Origin: Pseudomonas sp. SORT22
Lineage (GTDB): Bacteria > Pseudomonadota > Gammaproteobacteria > Pseudomonadales > Pseudomonadaceae
DNA: 64,000 nt
Assembly: GCF_018417635.1 (NCBI RefSeq)
Contig: NZ_CP071007.1
Location: 4,402,501 to 4,466,500 of the forward strand
Direction of reading: 5' to 3'
In this document: positions 45,801 to 53,848 of the stretch, in pieces
Layout of the letters: the number at the start of each line of letters is the position of its first letter
Position numbering within the stretch: the stretch's first letter is position 1
Program-made: the position numbers and the translations under genes
Notes under the pieces: model-generated
Told to the model about the DNA's origin: nothing
What the model saw: only the letters and a program-made list of their open reading frames with translations
The model's database searches: none

Positions 45801-46751
45801 CTTGCGCAGCATCTCGGCAGCGTCGCGAATCTCGCGCTCGCCGGGCAGAAACACCAGCACATCGCCCGGGCCCTTGCCCTGGCTGCGCTCAAAGGCGGCA
45901 ATCTCGTCGAGGGTGGCGAGGATCGCCTGGTCGACGGTGAGGTCGTCCTCGACGCGGTTGCCCTCCTCGTCCTGCTCGCGGGTTACCGGCCGGTACCAGG
46001 TTTCCACCGGGTAGGTGCGGCCCGACACCTCGATGATCGGCGCATCGTTGAAGTGCTTGGAGAAGCGCTCAAGGTCGATGGTCGCCGAGGTGATGATGAC
46101 CTTGAGATCGGGGCGACGCGGCAGCAGGGTCTTGAGGTAACCGAGCAGAAAATCGATGTTAAGGCTGCGCTCGTGGGCTTCGTCGACAATGATGGTGTCG
46201 TAGCGCTCGAGAAAGCGGTCGTGCTGGGTTTCGGCCAGCAGGATACCGTCGGTCATCAGCTTGACCAGGGTATTGGCGTCGCTCTGGTCTTCGAAGCGCA
46301 CCTGGTAGCCGACCAGCGCCCCCAGCGGCGTACCGAGTTCTTCGGCGACCCGGGTGGCAACGCTGCGCGCGGCAATCCGCCGGGGCTGGGTATGGGCGAT
46401 CAGGCCGTGCTGGCCGCGGCCCAGTTCCAGGCAGATCTTCGGCAGCTGGGTGGTTTTGCCCGAGCCGGTTTCGCCGGCGATGATCAGCACCTGATGCTCG
46501 GCCAGAACCTTCTTGATCTCGTCACGCTTGGCTGCAATCGGCAGGCTGTCGTCGTAACGGATGCTCGGCACACTGGCCTTGCGCGCGGTGACCTGGGCGC
46601 AGGAGGCCTGGACCTTGTCGACCCATTGCGCAAGCCTGGCCTCATCCGGGCGCTTGCGCAGCTCGTGCAACTGCCGGCGCAGACGGTGGCGCTCGGCAAT
46701 CATGGCGTGGTCGAGGTTTTTCAGCAGTTGATCAATCGCGTGGTCAGTCAT
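42846..46751 (-). CDS. hrpA: ATP-dependent RNA helicase HrpA
   Basis: This 1301-residue DEAH-box (DEAH/RHA) RNA helicase has Walker A IAGETGSGKTTQLPK (about residues 93-107), DEAH in IIVDEAHERSLNIDFLLGYLK, and SAT (ITSATIDLERF). The HA2 and OB regions follow (LIVASALSVQDPRERP), then the long C-terminal DUF3418 extension of HrpA. E. coli HrpA is of similar length (about 1300 residues) and acts on stalled ribosomes/mRNA. A 1358-codon frame on the other strand is a shadow of its codon usage. Confidence 0.96.
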   Translation of the reverse strand: MTDHAIDQLLKNLDHAMIAERHRLRRQLHELRKRPDEARLAQWVDKVQASCAQVTARKASVPSIRYDDSLPIAAKRDEIKKVLAEHQVLIIAGETGSGKTTQLPKICLELGRGQHGLIAHTQPRRIAARSVATRVAEELGTPLGALVGYQVRFEDQSDANTLVKLMTDGILLAETQHDRFLERYDTIIVDEAHERSLNIDFLLGYLKTLLPRRPDLKVIITSATIDLERFSKHFNDAPIIEVSGRTYPVETWYRPVTREQDEEGNRVEDDLTVDQAILATLDEIAAFERSQGKGPGDVLVFLPGEREIRDAAEMLRKAQLRHTEILPLYARLSPAEQQKIFQSHPGRRVVLATNVAETSLTVPGIRYVIDSGTARISRYSYRAKVQRLPIEAVSQASANQRKGRCGRVEPGICVRLYSEEDFNARPAFTDPEILRTNLAAVILQMLHLRLGDIDAFPFIEPPDGKAISDGFNLLQELSAVNRESQLTPLGRQLARLPVDPRLGRMLLEGAKQGSLNELLIVASALSVQDPRERPPERQQAADQAHAQWKDADSDFAALVNLWRGFEEQRQALTASPLRNWCRKNFLNYLRLREWRDAHRQLSLICRDLQLSINKEPADYPRLHKAILCGLLSQIGQKSEDGDYLGARQRRFWVHPSSGLGKKRPQWLMTAELVETTKLYARMVAKIDSDWIEPLAGHLIKKNHFEPHWEKKRGQVVAFEQVTLYGLIVVGRRPVHYGPVDPVMSRELFIREALVGGEIQSKARCLTANRRLLEQLDELEAKARRRDILADEETLYGFYEARLPAEIHQTATFDSWYRVNSQKDPQLLIMREEDVLAREASEVTAAQYPDTLRLGDLSLALSYHFEPNHPRDGVTVRVPAPLLPSLPGERLEWLVPGLLEAKCIALVRNLPKALRKNFVPVPDFVKAALQRMSFAEGSLPQALGRELLRMTGARVSDEAWAEAAAQVDSHLKMNLEVVDGQGKFLGEGRDLAELTARFAAASQAALAVPQTAQSQQPVQAKAFTQVAETAQQKFAGLSMTVYPALVEENGTVKEGRFSTQAEAEFQHRRALQRLLLQQLAEPAKFLRGKLPGLTELGLLYRELGRVEALVEDILLASLDSCILEGEATLPRDGAGLASLAERKRGSWAEHAERLARLTLEVLKLWHGLQKRFKGKIDLAQAVALNDIKQQLGNLVYPGFVRETPGLWLKELPRYLKAIELRLEKLGAQVQKDRVWSGELGNLWSQYQTRLDKHLQEGKRDEQLQLYRWWLEEYRVSLFAQQLGTKVPVSDKRLSKQWSQVEA

Positions 46752-47198
46752 GGGGGCTTTTTAGTCGTGCAGGTGAGCCTGCTTTTGCATGATCGGCTTT
46801 TCAAGGGCTGCGATTGTCGCAGATTTGCCGACGCTCGGCACGGTTGCGGGCGGGCGGACGATTGTTTAGCCGCGGCTTATCTGAAGTTACCCAAAGCCTG
46901 ATTTAATGAACCTTCCCCGGCATGGGAGTATCCAGGCATGACTTCGTCTACCGGTTTGCCCCGCCTGCTGCTGCGCCCTTCGTTCCCGAAGGTGCGGGCG
47001 CGCTGCGGGGAAAATCCGCTGGTACACATCATTCTCGCCTTCTGGGCTTTGTGGCACTGCCGCCATGCCCGCCCACCGGACGCCCGCCTCGCTCTGCACT
47101 GAACCGTGCGGCCAGCTTCTGGCCGACCTTCCTTGTCGAAGACTGCCGCCTGACCGGCTAGACAGTCCTGTGCGCCTGAGGGCGCGAGCGAGCACACC
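46752..47198. other. Intergenic region between hrpA and the glutamine synthetase gene
   Basis: This holds a possible 54-codon plus-strand gene (46938-47102), a small hairpin CTGCGA-TTG-TCGCAG (46808-46822) on the hrpA side and a GGCCAG-CTT-CTGGCC hairpin (47110-47124) in the synthetase leader. I could not place a convincing promoter. Confidence 0.45.
46938..47102 (+). CDS. Possible 54-residue small membrane peptide
   Basis: The peptide begins MTSSTGLPRLLLRPSFPKVR, has one hydrophobic stretch (NPLVHIILAFWALWHCRHAR) and ends RLALH. GGGAG lies about 9 bases upstream of the ATG. No database support can be claimed. Composition and the hydrophobic segment are compatible with a real small gene, but it could be chance in GC-rich DNA. 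Confidence 0.35.
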   Translation: MTSSTGLPRLLLRPSFPKVRARCGENPLVHIILAFWALWHCRHARPPDARLALH

Positions 47199-48563
47199 AT
47201 GCACTTTGCCCCTATCGAGCAGGCCCGAACGTTCCTGGCCGCCAACCCCGATATCGAGATGATCGAGCTGTTCATCCTCGACGCCAACGGCGTACCACGC
47301 GGCAAGCTGCTGCACCGCGAAGAGCTGCTGGCGGTGTACGAAAGCGGGCGGCCATTGCCCAGCACCATCCTCGGTTTGACCCTCAACGGCGACGATGTGG
47401 AAAACTCAGGCCTGGTCTGGGATGTCGGCGATATCGATTGCCGCGCCTACCCGCTGGAGAACAGCCTGGTGCGTCTGCCGTGGCGGCAGATCCCCACCGC
47501 TGCAGTACAAGTCAGCATGCACCCCAGCGAAGGCCTGCCGGCGACTGTCGCCGACCCGCGCCACCTGCTGGTCAAGGTCATCGATGCGCTCAAGGCCGAC
47601 GGTTACTACCCGGTGATGGCCTGCGAGCTGGAGTTCTATCTGCTCGACCAGCAACGTGACAGCCACGGCCGCCCGCAACCGGCCCTGGACCGCGACGGCG
47701 GGCGCCCGCGTGGCACTCAGGTCTACGGCCTGCGTGAGCTGGAGCAGATCGAGCCGTTTCTCGCCGACCTCTACGCGGCCTGCAAGGCCCAGGGCATTCC
47801 AGCGCGCACAGCAATTTCCGAATACGCCCCGGGCCAGGTGGAAATCACCCTCGAGCATGGCGATGCGCTGCTGGCCATGGACCAGGCGGTGCGCTACAAG
47901 CGCCTGGTCAAGGGCGTGGCGCACAAGCACGGGATGCAGGCCTGCTTCATGGCCAAGCCGTTCGATCACCTGGCCGGCACTGGCATGCACATGCACGTGA
48001 GCCTGGCCGATGCCCAGGGCAATAACCTGTACGCCAGCGAAGACAAGGCCGGTACACCGCTGCTGCGCCAATCGGTGGCCGGCATGCTCACGCTGCTGCT
48101 CGATTCGCTGCTGCTGTTCTGCCCCAACGCCAACTCCTACCGCCGCTTCCAGGCCAACAGTTATGCGCCGCTGGCGCCGACCTGGGGCGTCGACAACCGT
48201 ACCGTCAGCCTGCGCGTGCCCGGCGGCCCGGCCAACAGCCGGCACATCGAGCACCGCATCTGCGGCGCCGATGCCAACCCTTACCTGGCCGCAGCAGCGA
48301 TTCTCGCCAGCCTGCATCACGGCATCCGCCAGCAACTCGACCCGGGCGCGCCGGTCGAGGGCAATGGCTACGCCCAGGCCAGCGAACTGCTGCCCACCGA
48401 CTGGCTGACCTCGCTGACTGCGCTTGAGCGCTCGAACTGGGCTCGCGAAGCCCTGGGCGCCGAGTTCCTCGGCGTGTACCTGGCGGTCAAGCGCGCCGAG
48501 TACCGCCAGTTCATGGCCGAAGTCGGCGAACAGGACTGGCGCTGGTACCTGAGCCAGGCCTGA
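47199..48563 (+). CDS. Gamma-glutamyl-polyamine synthetase (glutamine-synthetase family, PuuA/SpuI-like)
   Basis: This 454-residue type I glutamine-synthetase-like ligase has MACELEFYLL (metal ligands), GTGMHMHVSLAD, PNANSYRRFQ and RVPGGPANSRHIEHRICGADANPYLA, the conserved nucleotide/metal signature set. Its sequence type and the FAD oxidase that follows after 29 bases indicate gamma-glutamylation of putrescine or another amine, the first step of the Puu/Spu polyamine pathway, rather than ammonia assimilation. The exact amine is not readable. It is in an operon with the oxidase gene. Confidence 0.9.
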   Translation: MHFAPIEQARTFLAANPDIEMIELFILDANGVPRGKLLHREELLAVYESGRPLPSTILGLTLNGDDVENSGLVWDVGDIDCRAYPLENSLVRLPWRQIPTAAVQVSMHPSEGLPATVADPRHLLVKVIDALKADGYYPVMACELEFYLLDQQRDSHGRPQPALDRDGGRPRGTQVYGLRELEQIEPFLADLYAACKAQGIPARTAISEYAPGQVEITLEHGDALLAMDQAVRYKRLVKGVAHKHGMQACFMAKPFDHLAGTGMHMHVSLADAQGNNLYASEDKAGTPLLRQSVAGMLTLLLDSLLLFCPNANSYRRFQANSYAPLAPTWGVDNRTVSLRVPGGPANSRHIEHRICGADANPYLAAAAILASLHHGIRQQLDPGAPVEGNGYAQASELLPTDWLTSLTALERSNWAREALGAEFLGVYLAVKRAEYRQFMAEVGEQDWRWYLSQA

Positions 48564-48592
48564 CCCTTTATTTTTGCACCAAGGATTTTGTT

Positions 48593-49900
48593 ATGAATGC
48601 AGCCGTAAACGCCGGCCCTGCCCAACGCAGCGCCTCGTACTACACCGACAGCCTCAACGACACCACCCAGTACCCGACCCTCAAGGGCACGGTGAAAGTC
48701 GACGTGGCAATCATTGGCGGCGGCTTTACCGGTGTCGCCAGCGCCGTGGAACTGGCCGAGCGCGGCCTGAAAGTCGCCATCGTTGAAACCAACCGCATCG
48801 GCTGGGGCGCCAGCGGGCGCAACGGCGGCCAGGTCACCGGCAGCCTCTCGGGCGATGAAGCGATGCGCAAACAGATGCGCGACAAGCTCGGCGATGACGT
48901 CGATGATTTTATCTGGCACCTGCGCTGGCGCGGCCACCAGATCATCGAGCAAAGGGTCGAGCGCTACGGCATCGACTGCGACCTCAAGCACGGCCACCTG
49001 CACGCGGCGATGAAAGACTCGCACATGGGCGAGCTGCGCGCCTTCGCTGCCGAGGCCGAGCGCCGCGGCATGGGCGACCAGGTCGAGCTGCTGGGCCAGA
49101 ACGCCATGCGCGAACACCTGCAAAGCCCGCTGTACCTGGGGGCCTTGAAGAACCGGCGCAACCTGCACCTGCACCCGCTCAACCTGTGCCTGGGCGAAGC
49201 CCGCGCCGCGCACAGCCTGGGCGCACTGATCTTCGAGAACTCCGAAGTGCTGGACATCATCCATGGCGAGCAGCCGGCGGTGGTGACGGCCCACGGCCGG
49301 GTCGAGGCCAAGCAGATTCTGTTGGCCGGCGACGTCTATCACAAACTGGAAAAGCGCCAGCTCAAGGGCAAGATCTTCCCGGCCATGGGCGGCATCGTCA
49401 CCACCGCGCCGCTCGGTGAGCTGGCCGCGCAGATCAACCCGCAGGATCTTGCGGTGTACGACTGCCGCTTCGTCCTCGACTACTACCGGCTGACCGCCGA
49501 TGGTCGCCTGCTGTTCGGTGGTGGCGCCAACTATTCCGGGCGCGATTCACGGGATATCGCCGGCGAACTGCGGCCGTGCATCGAGCGCACCTTTCCGGCG
49601 CTCAAGGGCGTGCCGATCGAGTTCCAGTGGAGTTGCGCGATGGGCATCGTGGTCAACCGCATTCCGCAGCTGGGCAAGCTCTCGGACAACGTCTGGTACT
49701 GCCAGGGCTATTCCGGGCACGGCATCGCCACCAGCCATATCATGGGCGAGATAATGGCCGAAGCACTGACCGGGACGCTGGAGAAATTCGATACCTTTGC
49801 CGGCTGCAAACACATCAAGGTGCCGATGGGCGATGTGCTGGGCAATCCGTTACTGGCGGCGGGGATGTGGTATTACCAGATGCTTGAAAAACTGCGCTGA
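48593..49900 (+). CDS. FAD-dependent amine oxidoreductase (gamma-glutamylputrescine oxidase, PuuB/PauB-like)
   Basis: This 435-residue DadA-type flavoprotein has the Rossmann FAD motif VDVAIIGGGFTGVASAVELAE (about residues 37-57), the GWGASGRNGGQVTGS flavin loop, and the C-terminal CQGYSGHGIATSH segment typical of PuuB-like oxidases. It would oxidise the gamma-glutamylated amine made by the preceding synthetase to an aldehyde. Downstream is a REP pair that separates it from the convergent fadD1. Confidence 0.9.
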   Translation: MNAAVNAGPAQRSASYYTDSLNDTTQYPTLKGTVKVDVAIIGGGFTGVASAVELAERGLKVAIVETNRIGWGASGRNGGQVTGSLSGDEAMRKQMRDKLGDDVDDFIWHLRWRGHQIIEQRVERYGIDCDLKHGHLHAAMKDSHMGELRAFAAEAERRGMGDQVELLGQNAMREHLQSPLYLGALKNRRNLHLHPLNLCLGEARAAHSLGALIFENSEVLDIIHGEQPAVVTAHGRVEAKQILLAGDVYHKLEKRQLKGKIFPAMGGIVTTAPLGELAAQINPQDLAVYDCRFVLDYYRLTADGRLLFGGGANYSGRDSRDIAGELRPCIERTFPALKGVPIEFQWSCAMGIVVNRIPQLGKLSDNVWYCQGYSGHGIATSHIMGEIMAEALTGTLEKFDTFAGCKHIKVPMGDVLGNPLLAAGMWYYQMLEKLR

Positions 49901-49904
49901 AAGC

Positions 49905-49977
49905 ATCGCTGGCAAGCCAGCTCCCACAGGATCGATGGTGGGAGCTGGCTTGCCAGCGATCGAGCGCGAAGCGCTCG
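49905..49977. repeat. REP pair (BIME-like) with 23-bp perfect arms plus adjacent hairpin
   Basis: The arm at 49905-49927 (ATCGCTGGCAAGCCAGCT then CCCAC) is repeated in perfect inverted order at 49938-49960 around a 10-base loop. CGAGCGC-GAA-GCGCTCG (49961-49977) follows immediately. It lies between the convergent oxidase and fadD1 genes and contains the Pseudomonas REP core CTCCCACA. It is likely a bidirectional transcript end and mobile-repeat remnant. Confidence 0.85.
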
Positions 49978-49984
49978 CCTTGAC

Positions 49985-51682
49985 TCAGGCGATCTTCTTC
50001 AGGCCCAGCTTCTTCAGTTCTTCATCACGCAGTTCACGGCGCAGGATCTTGCCGACGTTGGTGGTCGGCAGCGCATCGCGGAACTCGATGAAACGCGGCA
50101 CCTTGTAGCCGGTGACGTTTGCACGCATGTGCTCCATCACCTGCTCCTTGGTCACGGTCATGCCCGGCTTGACCACGATGAAGATCTTGATCACTTCACC
50201 GGATTTTTCATCCGGCACACCGATGGCCGCGCACTGCAGCACGCCTGGCAACGCCGCCAGCACGTCCTCAAGCTCATTCGGATAGACGTTGAAACCGGAG
50301 ACCAGGATCATGTCTTTCTTGCGATCGACAATGCGCATGTAGCCGTCGGTCTGGATCAGGGCGATGTCACCGGTCTTCAGCCAGCCGTCACTGTCGAGGA
50401 TCTCGTTGGTGGCGTCTTCGCGCTGCCAGTAGCCCTTCATTACCTGCGGCCCTTTCACGCACAGCTCGCCGACTTCGCCCAGGGCCAGTTCAACACCGGC
50501 GTCGTCGATGATCTTGCACAGGGTCGAGGGCACCGGAATGCCGATGGTGCCGATCTGGTTCTGCTCGGCCGGGTTGACCGCCGCCACCGGGCTGGTCTCG
50601 GTCATGCCGTAACCTTCGCAGATGGCGCAGCCGGTGATTGCCTTCCAGCGCTCGGCGACGCTCATCTGCAGGGCCATGCCGCCCGACAGGGTGATCTTCA
50701 GGCCAGAGAAGTCCAGCTTGCGGAAATTCTCGTTGTTGCACAGGGCCACGAACAAGGTATTGAGGCCGACAAAGCCGCTGAACTTCCACTTGCCCAGTTC
50801 CTTGACCATCGCCGGCAAGTCGCGCGGGTTGCTGATCAGGATGTTGTGGCTGCCGATCAGCATCATTGCCATGCAATGAAAGGTGAAGGCATAGATGTGA
50901 TACAGCGGCAACGGCGTGATCAGGATCTCGCAACCTTCATTGAGGTCCGAGCCCATCAGCGCCCGGCATTGCAGCATGTTGGCCACCAGGTTGCGGTGGG
51001 TCAGCATCGCGCCCTTGGCCACCCCGGTAGTGCCACCGGTGTACTGCAATACGGCGACGTCATGGCGGTCTGGATTGGCTTCCTGAAAGGTCTGGCCACG
51101 GCCCTTGCTCAAGGCGTCGTTGAACTTGACCGCCTTGGGCAGGTTGTACGCCGGGACCATTTTCTTCACGTACTTGATCACGCTGTTGATCAACAGGCGT
51201 TTAACCGGTGGCAAGAGGTCGGCCACTTCGGTGACAATAACGTGTTTGACCTGGGTCTTGGGCACTACCTTTTCGGCCAGGTGCGCCATGTTTGCCAGGC
51301 AGACCAGCGCCTTGGCGCCGGAATCATTGAATTGGTGTTCCAATTCCCGCGCGGTATACAACGGGTTGGTGTTGACCACGATCAGGCCCGCACGCAGGGC
51401 ACCGAACACGGCAACGGGGTATTGCAGAACGTTGGGCAGCTGCACGGCAATACGATCACCCGGCTGCAGGTCGGTATGCTGTTGCAGGTAAGCGGCAAAC
51501 GCCCCCGACAACTCATACAACTCGCCGTATGTAATGGTTTTGCCCAGGTTGCTAAAGGCCGGTTTATCGGCAAAGCGCTGGCAAGACTGCTTCAATACCG
51601 CCTGAATATTCGGATACTCATCAGGATTGATTTGCGAGGCAATCCCGGCTGGGTACTTATCCTTCCAAAAGTTTTCGATCAT
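49985..51682 (-). CDS. fadD1: Long-chain-fatty-acid--CoA ligase FadD1
   Basis: This 565-residue adenylate-forming enzyme activates fatty acids to acyl-CoA for beta-oxidation. AMP-binding motifs are YTGGTTGVAKGAMLTHRN, GYGMTETSPVA, the DGWLKTGDIA segment, RKKDMILVSGFNVYP and the C-terminal catalytic-lysine motif PTTNVGKILRRELR. I chose the start at 51682 because GGAGGAG lies upstream and the family N-terminus is MIENFWKDKYP; twelve upstream codons are not family-like. It lies downstream of the paralogue fadD2 in the same direction, as in P. aeruginosa and P. putida. Confidence 0.93.
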   Translation of the reverse strand: MIENFWKDKYPAGIASQINPDEYPNIQAVLKQSCQRFADKPAFSNLGKTITYGELYELSGAFAAYLQQHTDLQPGDRIAVQLPNVLQYPVAVFGALRAGLIVVNTNPLYTARELEHQFNDSGAKALVCLANMAHLAEKVVPKTQVKHVIVTEVADLLPPVKRLLINSVIKYVKKMVPAYNLPKAVKFNDALSKGRGQTFQEANPDRHDVAVLQYTGGTTGVAKGAMLTHRNLVANMLQCRALMGSDLNEGCEILITPLPLYHIYAFTFHCMAMMLIGSHNILISNPRDLPAMVKELGKWKFSGFVGLNTLFVALCNNENFRKLDFSGLKITLSGGMALQMSVAERWKAITGCAICEGYGMTETSPVAAVNPAEQNQIGTIGIPVPSTLCKIIDDAGVELALGEVGELCVKGPQVMKGYWQREDATNEILDSDGWLKTGDIALIQTDGYMRIVDRKKDMILVSGFNVYPNELEDVLAALPGVLQCAAIGVPDEKSGEVIKIFIVVKPGMTVTKEQVMEHMRANVTGYKVPRFIEFRDALPTTNVGKILRRELRDEELKKLGLKKIA

Positions 51683-51895
51683 GGAAGCCCACTCCTCCAG
51701 CAACAGCGAATTCTTCACCGCAGTCGATGCGATTATTATTGATATAAGATTACGGTTTATTGCAAACCTGATAATCAGAAGCGGGCCGAGAGTAGCAGCT
51801 TTGCCAAGGGCCGCCTAGAGCTAAAGTAGCCCAGACAGTCACGGAAATGACTCTTGATAATCACGTAGTCATTTTTAGAGTAAAGATTCTAAAGC

Positions 51896-51931
51896 TTCAA
51901 GCCACAAGCTACAAGCTACAAGCTGGCCGGG
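51896..51931. repeat. Short tandem heptamer repeat after fadD2
   Basis: ACAAGCT occurs three times in tandem (51904-51924), preceded by the variant TCAAGCC (51897-51903) and followed by an inverted CAAGC/GCTTG pair. It lies just beyond the fadD2 stop in the 268-base gap before fadD1. Such aagct-type repeats are common between Pseudomonas genes. Confidence 0.6.
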
Positions 51932-51950
51932 CTTGCAGCTTCCAGTTCCC

Positions 51951-53639
51951 TCAGGCTATATCCCGAAGCTCCCTGCGCAGAATCTTGCCCACTGCCGTCA
52001 TCGGCAGCGACTCGCGCAAGACAATATGCTTGGGCACCTTGTAGCCGGTGAAGTTGGCCTTGCAGTAAGCCTTCAGCTCTTCAAGGCTTACCCCGCCCTC
52101 GCGCGGCACCACGAACAGCTTCACCGCCTCGCCCGAACGCTCGTCGGGGATGCCGATCACCGCGCAACTGGCCACTTGCGGATGGCTCATCACCACTTCC
52201 TCGATCTCGTTGGGGTACACGTTGAAGCCCGAGACGATGATCATGTCCTTCTTGCGGTCGACGATGCGGGTAAAGCCGTCCGGATCGATCACGGCAATGT
52301 CGCCGGTCTTGAACCAGCCTTCGCTGTCCAGCGCCTCGGCCGTCGCCTCGGGGTGCTGCCAGTAGCCCTTCATCACTTGCGGGCCCTTGATGCACAACTC
52401 GCCGCGCTCGCCGAAGGGCTGCTCGACACCCGCATCGTCAATCACCTTGAACGCCGTGCCCGGCACCGGAATGCCCACGGTGCCCAGGCGTGCCAGCTGG
52501 CCGTAAGGGTTGGTGCTGGCTACCGGCGAGGTCTCGGTCAGGCCGTAGCCTTCGACAATGCGGCAACCGGTGATGCTCTCCCAGCGCTCGGCGGTGGCGC
52601 TGACCAATGCGGTACCGCCGGAGTTGGTGACCTTCAGCGCCGAGAAGTCGAGGTTCTTGAACTCTGGGTGGTTCATCAGCGCGACGAACAGGGTGTTGAG
52701 CCCGAGCAGCCCGGAGAACTTCCACTTCTTCAGCTCTTTGACAAAGCCGGCGATGTCGCGCGGGTTGGTGATCAGCACGTTGTGGTTGCCGGTAACCATC
52801 ATGCACATGCAGTTCGCGGTAAAGGCATAGATATGGTAGAGCGGCAGCGGCGCGATCATCACCTCCTGCCCGTCCTTGATCAGGCGCTGGCCATCGGCAC
52901 CGTGCTGGGAGAAACACGCCAGCACCTGGAGCATGTTCGCCACCAGGTTGCCGTGGGTCAGCATCGCGCCCTTGGCCAGGCCCGTGGTGCCGCCGGTGTA
53001 TTGCAGCACGGCGATGTCATCGAGGCCCAGCGCAACCGGCTTGAGCGCCTGGCCGCGGCCCTGGGCCAGGGCGCTCTTGAATGGCACCGCCTGCGGCAGG
53101 CGGTAGTCCGGGACCATCTTCTTGACCTTGCTGACGATGGTGTTGACCAGCCAGCCCTTGGCCGTCGGCAGCATGTCGCCCATCTTCGCCTCGATGAGGA
53201 ACTCGATGCCGGTGTCGGGCAGCACCTCCTGCACCAGCTTGCCGAACATGTTCAGGTACACCAGCGCCCGGGCGCCGGAGTCCTTGAACTGGTGGCGCAT
53301 TTCGCGGGCGGTGTACAGCGGGTTGGTGTTGACCACAATCAGGCCGGCGCGCAAGGCGCCGAACACCGCGATGGGGTACTGCAGCACGTTGGGCATCTGT
53401 ACCGCGATGCGGTCGCCCGGCACCAGGTCGGTGTGCTGCTGCAGGTAAGCGGCAAAGGCCGCAGAATAGCGTTCGAGTTCGGCGTAGCTCAGGGTGACCC
53501 CGAGGTTGCTGAACGCCGGGCGGTCAGCAAACTTCTTGCAGGAGCGTTCGAATACTTCGACCACTGACTTGTAAGCATTTATGTCAATTTGCGAAGGAAC
53601 CCCTGCCGGGCGCTTGTCATTCCAGAAATCAGCTTGCAT
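51951..53639 (-). CDS. fadD2: Long-chain-fatty-acid--CoA ligase FadD2
   Basis: This 562-residue paralogue of FadD1 has the same motif order: YTGGTTGLAKGAMLTHGN, GYGLTETSPVAS, WFKTGDIAVIDPDG, RKKDMIIVSGFNVYP and AVGKILRRELRDIA. The two are clearly related throughout and probably arose by tandem duplication; in P. aeruginosa FadD1 and FadD2 differ in chain-length preference. It is divergent from the lipase gene. An AT-rich stretch in the 268-base gap to fadD1 suggests that fadD1 also has its own promoter. Confidence 0.93.
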   Translation of the reverse strand: MQADFWNDKRPAGVPSQIDINAYKSVVEVFERSCKKFADRPAFSNLGVTLSYAELERYSAAFAAYLQQHTDLVPGDRIAVQMPNVLQYPIAVFGALRAGLIVVNTNPLYTAREMRHQFKDSGARALVYLNMFGKLVQEVLPDTGIEFLIEAKMGDMLPTAKGWLVNTIVSKVKKMVPDYRLPQAVPFKSALAQGRGQALKPVALGLDDIAVLQYTGGTTGLAKGAMLTHGNLVANMLQVLACFSQHGADGQRLIKDGQEVMIAPLPLYHIYAFTANCMCMMVTGNHNVLITNPRDIAGFVKELKKWKFSGLLGLNTLFVALMNHPEFKNLDFSALKVTNSGGTALVSATAERWESITGCRIVEGYGLTETSPVASTNPYGQLARLGTVGIPVPGTAFKVIDDAGVEQPFGERGELCIKGPQVMKGYWQHPEATAEALDSEGWFKTGDIAVIDPDGFTRIVDRKKDMIIVSGFNVYPNEIEEVVMSHPQVASCAVIGIPDERSGEAVKLFVVPREGGVSLEELKAYCKANFTGYKVPKHIVLRESLPMTAVGKILRRELRDIA

Positions 53640-53848
53640 CTATTATTGTCCTCATACCTGAGCCGATCCGGCCCCCTTGCCTGCTTGGCGAAGAAGGTGC
53701 TCTGCCGACGTTAGCAGGTATGTCGCAGGTGGCAAATACGCCAAGCGCTGTCATTAACATTGTGAATCTTATTGCTGATGACCCTGCGATCCTGTCCCTG
53801 GGTTATACACTGTGCTGACTTACCGAGTTGCGCGCACAAGGACCCGCC

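Noticed and set aside
46838-46851. GGCACGGTTGC near hrpA as a sigma-54 promoter
   Set aside because: The GG and GC elements are too close (about 7 instead of 10 bases between them).
42825-46901. A 1358-codon plus-strand frame opposite hrpA
   Set aside because: The minus-strand frame carries all HrpA motifs; the plus-strand frame is a low-complexity Gln/Gly/Ala-rich shadow.
51754-51768. GGTTT-ATTGC-AAACC upstream of fadD1 as a PsrA site
   Set aside because: PsrA sites have the opposite arm order (GAAAC then GTTTC), so this dyad is not a match.
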